A stretch of 21,932 nucleotides of DNA from CAMCXE01 sp041179125 (GTDB taxonomy: Bacteria > Pseudomonadota > Gammaproteobacteria > Pseudomonadales > Cellvibrionaceae): assembly GCA_041179125.1 (NCBI GenBank), contig JBEGTZ010000169.1:1-21932 (forward strand), read 5' to 3'. The notes beneath the pieces are model-generated. The model ran no database searches. It saw only the letters and a program-made list of their open reading frames with translations, and had not been told where the DNA came from. A program made the position numbers and the translations under genes. Shown here piece by piece: positions 16,384 to 21,932 of this stretch (position 1 is its first letter; every line of letters begins with the position of its first letter).

Positions 16384-17115
16384 ATGGATAACCTGAACAT
16401 AGATCGACACATATCACAGCAATTTAATACCGATTTAGAACACCTGCGCACCCATCTTTTGGAGCTGGGCGGTATTGTTGAAGAACAAGTGGCCAACGCG
16501 GTAAAAGCCTTAGAAACCGCCGACAGCGCCCTGGCCGAGCAAGTACTGCAAACCGAAATGGAAGTAGACAAACGGGAAATATCCCTCGACCACGAATGCA
16601 CGCTAATCCTCGCCCGCCGCCAACCCGCCGCCTCCGACTTGCGCCTGGTGTTAATGGTCACCAAAACCACCCACGACTTGGAACGCATGGGTGACGAAGC
16701 GGATAAAATCGCCAAAATGGCCATCGCCCTCAATGAAGACGGCGCCTCGCCACGGGGTTATATCGAACTGCGCCATATCGGCAGCAACGTGCTCAAACTC
16801 GTCAACATGGCACTGGACGCATTCGCCCGCTATGATGCCCAAATGGCCGTGCGCGTTGTGCGTGATGACAACCAAGTAGACCTAGAATACCGCTCAGCCC
16901 TGCGTGAATTAATCACCTACATGATGGAAGATCCGCGCTCCATCTCACGCGTGATGAATATATTGTGGGCACTGCGCGCCTTAGAGCGTATTGGCGACCA
17001 CGCACGCAATATTGCCGAAAACGTCATTTATTTAGTCCACGGTATGGATGTTCGCCATATTCCCCTTGATGAAATTGAAAAGAAACTTGAAGCAGAAAAT
17101 AACAGCGCTGATTAA
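16384..17115 (+). CDS. phoU: Phosphate signalling complex protein PhoU
   Basis: PhoU links the Pst transporter to the PhoR kinase and keeps the Pho regulon off when phosphate is plentiful. The 243 residues form the usual two three-helix PhoU repeats, seen as HDLERMGDEADKIAKMA in the first and RALERIGDHARNIAENVIY in the second; these E-x-x-x-D clusters bind metal ions in characterised PhoU proteins. It lies 17 bases after pstB in the standard operon order. phoB and phoR are not in the window. A small lipoprotein ORF overlaps its last 47 bases. Confidence 0.94.
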   Translation: MDNLNIDRHISQQFNTDLEHLRTHLLELGGIVEEQVANAVKALETADSALAEQVLQTEMEVDKREISLDHECTLILARRQPAASDLRLVLMVTKTTHDLERMGDEADKIAKMAIALNEDGASPRGYIELRHIGSNVLKLVNMALDAFARYDAQMAVRVVRDDNQVDLEYRSALRELITYMMEDPRSISRVMNILWALRALERIGDHARNIAENVIYLVHGMDVRHIPLDEIEKKLEAENNSAD

Positions 17116-17317
17116 GCCCTATTTTTTAGCCTGTATAACCCTGTGCGGCTGCGACAGCCGCAACAGCCTGCAACACCTCGACTCACAAAACCTCCAAACC
17201 CTCGCCCGCGCCTGCCGCACAGAAACACCCAGTGCGCCGGGGCAGGCGATTGCCTGTCAAAATGTCCAACGAGAATGCACCCGCCGCGCAGAATTGGGCT
17301 TAGGCGCCTGCCTGTAA
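17069..17317 (+). CDS. Putative small Cys-rich lipoprotein, unknown function
   Basis: An 82-residue ORF, of which only the first 47 bases overlap phoU in another frame. The N terminus is basic (MKLKRNLKQK), followed by a hydrophobic segment (ALIKPYFLACITLCGC) that ends in a lipobox-like LCGC with Cys28 as the candidate lipidated residue. The rest is polar with four more cysteines (49, 63, 70, 81), enough for two disulfides. ATG 17069 has no good ribosome site. A GTG- or TTG-type start or coupling to phoU translation is possible; an upstream in-frame ATG at 17048 would lengthen it by seven residues. I do not recognise a family. The signal-plus-lipobox pattern and even cysteine count argue that it is real. 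Confidence 0.5.
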   Translation: MKLKRNLKQKITALIKPYFLACITLCGCDSRNSLQHLDSQNLQTLARACRTETPSAPGQAIACQNVQRECTRRAELGLGACL

Positions 17318-17321
17318 CCTT

Positions 17322-17362
17322 AAACCTAGAAACCTAGAAACCTAGAAACCTAGAAACCTCAG
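17322..17362 (-). repeat. 8-bp tandem array related to the dispersed element
   Basis: aaacctag is repeated four times without error (17322-17353) and then ends in aaacctcag, the other half of the dispersed element. Read on the minus strand it is ctgaggtttctagg with the tttctagg unit expanded. It lies 168 bases before the adhesin start. Confidence 0.8.
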
Positions 17363-17410
17363 GGATTATTCAGCTAGGTTTTACAAGGTTAAATCCCTGG
17401 TTATTTTTTA
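17360..17410 (+). terminator. Possible terminator of the pst-phoU operon
   Basis: cagggatt (17360-17367) pairs with aatccctg (17392-17399), followed by gttatttttt. The 24-base loop is long. An alternative pairing of aaacctag (17346-17353) with ctaggttt (17374-17381) would compete with this stem. The rest of the gap to 17529 shows no gene and no convincing promoter. Confidence 0.45.
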
Positions 17411-17529
17411 ATTCTCACAGTAAGTATTTATTTTGACTAATAGGTTGTTTATCACCCTAGGTTCAAGTAGATTCCGCGCACTTACTGTAGTAAACCCTTA
17501 CACGCGAGTAATCATTTTAGGAACCCCCC

Positions 17530-20500
17530 GTGAATAAACTGCCTACCAACGCCACACCATTTAACCCTATTCCCCACCCGCGTCTAAGCCTTGCCCTGTG
17601 TATTGCCTTGGCAAGCCAAGGCGCGTGGTCAGCCAACTGCCCAGCCCAGCCCAACTGCAACGTGAACATTAACGGGTTTAATGGTTCGTTATCGGGAACA
17701 CAAAACCTGTGTATTACCGGCACATACACCCGAGCAATTAATAACCTCCCCTCAGGCGCGGTTATCTATGTGGCCCCCGGTGCGAATTTCACGCCTTCTA
17801 GCTTTTCAAACCCAGCGGGGAAACTCATCAACTGCGGCACCGCAAGCCTACCCTCACTTACATTAAGTGCAGGTTTTAATTTTTCTAACTATGGCACTGC
17901 GGAGTTTAAATCCAACATTAACTGGAATGGCAAGGCGAGTTTTTTTAACGACGCTGATGCCAAAATTAATTTTAAAACCTCCTTCAGCCTGAAAAATAAT
18001 TCATCGCTCACAAATGATGGCGAAATTATTAGCACCGGTGTATTTGAAAGCGACAACGGCACCAGTATTACCAACACCGGTTATATTCGCCTATCCGGCG
18101 GCAATTTTAATCCCAATGGCGTGGTAATAAATTCAGGCTTTGTACAAACCGATGAATTTATTAATATCAACACCAATGCAGAACTAACCAATAATTGCAG
18201 TTTTATTTCACAAAAAGGCTTTAACAACAATAGCGGAAAAACCCGCAACAACGGCTATATTTTTGTAACCGGAACCGCTCAAGGCAATGATTTAGTCCAA
18301 AACAACCAGCCGTTTTCCCAAGGGCCAAACGCAGTTGTAGTGGGAACTCGATTTTTTAATAACGCAGGTAATATCACCGGCGGTGGCAAATATTATTTCA
18401 CCGGCGATACGCGTAACCAAGGCAACTTCGGTAATGATGGTGGCGGTATTAATTTTTACGACACCACCCGCTCGCCCGGTAAAATTTTCGACGTGCAATC
18501 ACCCGCGCCCCACACCAGTGTAACCGCCAACGCATTTACACCACCCAAAGTGGACGCTGTGGTACCTAGCTGCTCCAAAAATGTAGCCCCAGTGAAGCCG
18601 GTAATTAGCATTAATATCGTTGCAGGTGACGACATTATTAACGCGCTCGAAGATGATTCAGAGGTCGCCATTTCCGGCAACACTACAGATGCGCCCAATG
18701 GCTCATTAATTAGTTTGGATATTAATGGCAAAACCTATTCAACCACGGTAAATAACAATAATTGGAACCTACTGCTCCCCGCTGCGGACGCACAAATATT
18801 AGACGCCAGTGAAATTATATCCGCCCAAGTGAGCCTGGCCGATAATTCAGCCATTAGCGAAAAAACCACACGCACAATCACACATACAACAGAACTACCC
18901 CGCATTACCATTGATGTGGTGGCAGGCGATGACATTATTAACACAACCGAAGATGACACCTTCATAACCATACAAGGCACCACAACCGGCGCAGAAAACG
19001 GCTCAACAGCCAGCGTGTTTATAAACAATAAAAAATATACCGCAAGCGTTAATAACAACACATGGAAATTTAATCTACCCGCAGCAGATGCCCAAGCTTT
19101 ACATGAAAATGAAATAATTTCAGCCACTGTAATTAATGCCGTGGGAAATGTTTCGCGCCCAGCAACACGCCCGATAAAACACACGGAAAATACTCCAACC
19201 ATTAATATAAATGTCATTGCTGGCGACGATATTATTAATTTAAATGAAGACAATACTGAAGTTGAGCTAAGCGGCACAACCACCTGGGTTGAAAACGGGC
19301 AAGTAGTTACGCTCAGCATTAAGGGTAAAAATTACCGAGCGGGTGTTAATAATAACGCCTGGAGCACATTTATCCCTGCGCAAGACGCACAAGCCTTGGG
19401 TGCTAGAGAACAGGTCGATGCGCAGGTTAATAATGTAGCGGGCGATACCGCACAAACAAGCCGCACGGTTAATCACAGTATTAATTCACCTACGGTAACA
19501 ATTAACGTTGTCGCTGGCGATGACATTATTAATGCCGCCGAAGATGACGCACCGGTTGTCGTGAGCGGTAAAACTACGCTTATTGAAGACGGCCAAAAAG
19601 TTGTTTTAATTGTCAACGGTAAAAATTACGAAGCCGCTGTAAATAACAACACCTGGACAACAGAAATTCCTGCCGCTGCGGCACAAGCACTAAAAGCTTC
19701 AGAAAAAATAACCGCTACTACAAGCAATAAAGCAGGCGACAAAGCAGAAACGGATCGCACCATCACGCACAGCATTAATTCACCCACAGTGAGCATCAAT
19801 GTTATCGCCGGTGACGATATTATTAATGCCGCCGAAGATGACGCGCCAGTAACTATTAGCGGTAAAACCACCTGGGTTGAAGACGGCGCTAAAGTTACCG
19901 TTAATGTAAATGGAAAAAATTACGAAGCCACGGTCAATAATAAAGCCTGGACGTTAGCAATACCTGCCGAAGATGTTCAAACGCTTGATGCGCAAGAAAA
20001 AATAACCGCTACGGTTACGAATAAAGCGGGTGACAAAGCCGAAGGCGATCGCACCATCACACACAGCATTAATTCACCTACGGTAATTATTAACGTTGTT
20101 GCCGGTGATGACATTATTAACGCCACCGAAGATGACGCACCGGTAATTATTAGCGGCAAAACCACGCTGGTTGAAGACGGCGCAAAAGTTACCGTTAGCG
20201 TAAATGGCAAAACTTATGAAGCAGTGGTGAATACAAATGCTTGGTCAGTTTCCATGCCCGCTACAGATGCACAAGGGCTGGGCACTTCGGAAAAAATAAC
20301 CGCTGCAGTTACGAATAAGGCGGGTGATAAAGCCGAAACGGATCGCGCAATCACGCATAGTGTTAATTCTCCAACCGTGACCATTAACGTTATCGCTGGT
20401 GACGACATTATTAACACCACCGAAGATGACGCGCCAGTTATCGTGAGCGGTAAAACTACGCTCATTGAAGACGGCCAGAAAGCTGTATTAATTATTAACG

Positions 20501-21932
20501 GTAAAAATTACGAAACCGCTGTAAATAACAACACCTGGACAACAGAAATCCTTGCCGTTGAAGCACAAGCATTAAAAGCTTCAGAAAAAATAACTGCTGC
20601 CATTACGAACAAAGCGGGCGACAAAGCAGAAGGCGATCGCACGATTACGCACAGCATTAATTCACCCACGGTAAGCATTAATATTATCGCTGGTGACGAT
20701 ATTATTAATGCTACCGAAGATGATGCGCCAGTTATCGTGAGCGGAAAAACTACGCTCATTGAAGACGGCCAGAAAGTTGTTTTAATTATTAACGGTAAAA
20801 ATTACGAAACCGCTGTAAATAACAACACCTGGACAACAGAAATCCCTGCCGTTGATGCACAAACACTAAAAGCCTCAGAAAAAATAACGGCTACCGCAAG
20901 TAATAAAGCAGGTGACAAAGCCGAAGGCGATCGTACCATCACACACAGCATTAATTCACCTACGGTAAGTATTAACGTTGTTGCCGGTGATGACATTATT
21001 AACGCCACCGAAGATGACGCGCCGGTAATTATTAGCGGTAAAACCACCTGGGTAGAAGACGGCGCTAAAATTACCGTTAGCGTAAATGGCAAAATTTATG
21101 AGGCAGTGGTTAATGCAAATACTTGGTCAGCTTCCATGCCCGCTACAGATGCACAAGGGCTGGGCACTTCGGAAAAAATAACCGCTGCAGTTACGAATAA
21201 GGCGGGTGATAAAGCCGAAGGCGATCGCATCATCACGCACAGTATTAATTCACCTACGGTAAGTATTAATGTTATCGCAGGTGATGACATTATTAACGCC
21301 GCCGAAGATGACGCGCCGGTAATTATTAGCGGCAAAACCACGTTAGTAGAAGACGGCGCAAAAATCACCGTTACTGTAAATGGTAAAACTTATGCGGCAG
21401 TGGTTAATGCAAGTGCTTGGTCAGTTTCCATGCCCGCTACAGATGCTCAAGCGCTGGGTAATTCGGAAAAAATAACGGCCACTGTTACAAATAAAGCAGG
21501 CGATACCGCCAAAATAGACCGCACCGTTATTCATTCCGGCAGGGAACCGACAGTAACAATTAACGTCATCGCTGGTGACGATATTATTAATACTACCGAA
21601 GATGATGCGCCAGTTATCGTGAGCGGAAAAACTACGCTCATTGAAGACAGCCAAAAAGTTGTTTTAATTATCAACGGTAAAAATTACGAAGCGGTAGTTA
21701 ATAACAACACCTGGATAATAGAAATCCCAGCTGTTGATGCACAAGCACTAAAAGTATCAGAAAAAATAACTGCAACCGCAAGCAATAGAGCCGGTGATAA
21801 AGCCGAAGGCGATCGCACCATCACGCACAGTATTAATTCACCCACGGTGAGCATTAATATTATCGCTGGTGACGATATTATTAATGCTACCGAAGATGAT
21901 GCGCCAGTTATCGTGAGCGGAAAAACTACGCT
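17530..21932 (+). CDS. Giant Ig-repeat surface protein/adhesin, incomplete at window end
   Basis: The frame stays open from GTG 17530 to the window end: 1467 codons and no stop. AGGAA at 17519-17523 precedes GTG by six bases, and a stop codon at 17518 fixes this as the first start. Residues 1-35 look like a Sec signal with a long n-region (hydrophobic LSLALCIALAS, cut near AWSA). Residues 36-357 are rich in Asn, Gly, Ser and Thr with short alternating strands (SITNTGYIRLSGG, NNAGNITGGGKYYF), suggesting a beta-helix-like domain, and contain six Cys. From residue 358 Ig-like repeats of about 98 residues follow, each opening with an acidic AGDDIIN..EDD motif that in related adhesins binds calcium. 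The likely role is attachment or biofilm formation at the cell surface. The secretion type cannot be told without the C terminus. Codon use is more AT-rich than in the operons before it. Confidence 0.85.
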   Translation, partial: MNKLPTNATPFNPIPHPRLSLALCIALASQGAWSANCPAQPNCNVNINGFNGSLSGTQNLCITGTYTRAINNLPSGAVIYVAPGANFTPSSFSNPAGKLINCGTASLPSLTLSAGFNFSNYGTAEFKSNINWNGKASFFNDADAKINFKTSFSLKNNSSLTNDGEIISTGVFESDNGTSITNTGYIRLSGGNFNPNGVVINSGFVQTDEFININTNAELTNNCSFISQKGFNNNSGKTRNNGYIFVTGTAQGNDLVQNNQPFSQGPNAVVVGTRFFNNAGNITGGGKYYFTGDTRNQGNFGNDGGGINFYDTTRSPGKIFDVQSPAPHTSVTANAFTPPKVDAVVPSCSKNVAPVKPVISINIVAGDDIINALEDDSEVAISGNTTDAPNGSLISLDINGKTYSTTVNNNNWNLLLPAADAQILDASEIISAQVSLADNSAISEKTTRTITHTTELPRITIDVVAGDDIINTTEDDTFITIQGTTTGAENGSTASVFINNKKYTASVNNNTWKFNLPAADAQALHENEIISATVINAVGNVSRPATRPIKHTENTPTININVIAGDDIINLNEDNTEVELSGTTTWVENGQVVTLSIKGKNYRAGVNNNAWSTFIPAQDAQALGAREQVDAQVNNVAGDTAQTSRTVNHSINSPTVTINVVAGDDIINAAEDDAPVVVSGKTTLIEDGQKVVLIVNGKNYEAAVNNNTWTTEIPAAAAQALKASEKITATTSNKAGDKAETDRTITHSINSPTVSINVIAGDDIINAAEDDAPVTISGKTTWVEDGAKVTVNVNGKNYEATVNNKAWTLAIPAEDVQTLDAQEKITATVTNKAGDKAEGDRTITHSINSPTVIINVVAGDDIINATEDDAPVIISGKTTLVEDGAKVTVSVNGKTYEAVVNTNAWSVSMPATDAQGLGTSEKITAAVTNKAGDKAETDRAITHSVNSPTVTINVIAGDDIINTTEDDAPVIVSGKTTLIEDGQKAVLIINGKNYETAVNNNTWTTEILAVEAQALKASEKITAAITNKAGDKAEGDRTITHSINSPTVSINIIAGDDIINATEDDAPVIVSGKTTLIEDGQKVVLIINGKNYETAVNNNTWTTEIPAVDAQTLKASEKITATASNKAGDKAEGDRTITHSINSPTVSINVVAGDDIINATEDDAPVIISGKTTWVEDGAKITVSVNGKIYEAVVNANTWSASMPATDAQGLGTSEKITAAVTNKAGDKAEGDRIITHSINSPTVSINVIAGDDIINAAEDDAPVIISGKTTLVEDGAKITVTVNGKTYAAVVNASAWSVSMPATDAQALGNSEKITATVTNKAGDTAKIDRTVIHSGREPTVTINVIAGDDIINTTEDDAPVIVSGKTTLIEDSQKVVLIINGKNYEAVVNNNTWIIEIPAVDAQALKVSEKITATASNRAGDKAEGDRTITHSINSPTVSINIIAGDDIINATEDDAPVIVSGKTT
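18601..21932 (+). repeat. Tandem array of 294-bp coding repeats (Ig-like domains)
   Basis: Repeat units start at 18601, 18901, 19198, 19492, 19786, 20080, 20374, 20668, 20962, 21256, 21550 and 21844. The first two are 300 and 297 bp; all later ones are exactly 294 bp. Eleven are complete and the twelfth is cut by the window end. Each ends in a variant of KAGDKAEGDRTITHSINSPT. The first three are divergent and the later ones far more alike, with exact DNA identities of more than 80 bp between distant units. Confidence 0.93.

Noticed and set aside
17400..17529. Pho box before the adhesin gene
   Set aside because: No pair of tgtca-like half sites with 11-base spacing is present, so phosphate control of the adhesin is not supported by this sequence.
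18735..19319. 194-residue minus-strand ORF and a series of 77-96-residue ones over the adhesin repeats
   Set aside because: They recur with the 294-bp period because they are the antisense reading of the same coding repeat. The + frame is open for 1467 codons and starts with a signal peptide.
18601..21932. CRISPR-like regular repeats
   Set aside because: The period is 294 bp, the repeats are protein-coding throughout, and there are no short repeats separated by unique spacers.

Overview
The window looks like chromosomal DNA of a marine or soil gammaproteobacterium, possibly Cellvibrionaceae-like. That placement is an inference from the style of the pst operon, two-component hybrid kinases of the TorS type, and a giant Ig-repeat surface protein; no rRNA or other marker settles it. 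Coding is dense, mostly on the + strand, with short intergenic gaps full of small interspersed repeats.

Layout. (1) Positions 1-684 hold the terminator of an upstream gene, one copy of a dispersed 20-bp repeat, a REPIN-like inverted pair and no convincing gene. (2) Positions 706-8282 hold two tandem couples, each a periplasmic solute-binding protein followed by a hybrid histidine kinase (HisKA-HATPase-REC-HPt). The two kinases are close paralogues in their cytoplasmic halves, but their sensor regions and binding proteins are unrelated. No ABC permease or ATPase accompanies them, so the binding proteins probably present ligands to the kinases, as TorT does for TorS. (3) Positions 8522-10684 encode a fused anthranilate synthase, TrpE(G), of the type known from rhizobia. 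(4) Positions 10782-11174 (minus strand) encode a YciA-like acyl-CoA thioesterase bracketed by perfect inverted copies of the dispersed repeat. (5) Positions 11563-17115 are a complete high-affinity phosphate uptake and signalling operon, pstS-pstC-pstA-pstB-phoU, with a good Pho box and -10 hexamer before pstS and a terminator-like hairpin between pstS and pstC. A small Cys-rich lipoprotein ORF overlaps the end of phoU. (6) From 17530 to the window end runs an incomplete, Sec-exported giant protein: an Asn/Gly-rich N-terminal region followed by at least eleven Ig-like repeats of about 98 residues.

Most notable structure: the dispersed element tcaactgaggtttttaggtt, which lies just upstream of several genes in the sense orientation and has a variant expanded into an 8-bp tandem array before the adhesin gene; the two sensor couples; and the higher-order A-A-B-B organisation (four repeats, 1176 bp) of the adhesin repeats.
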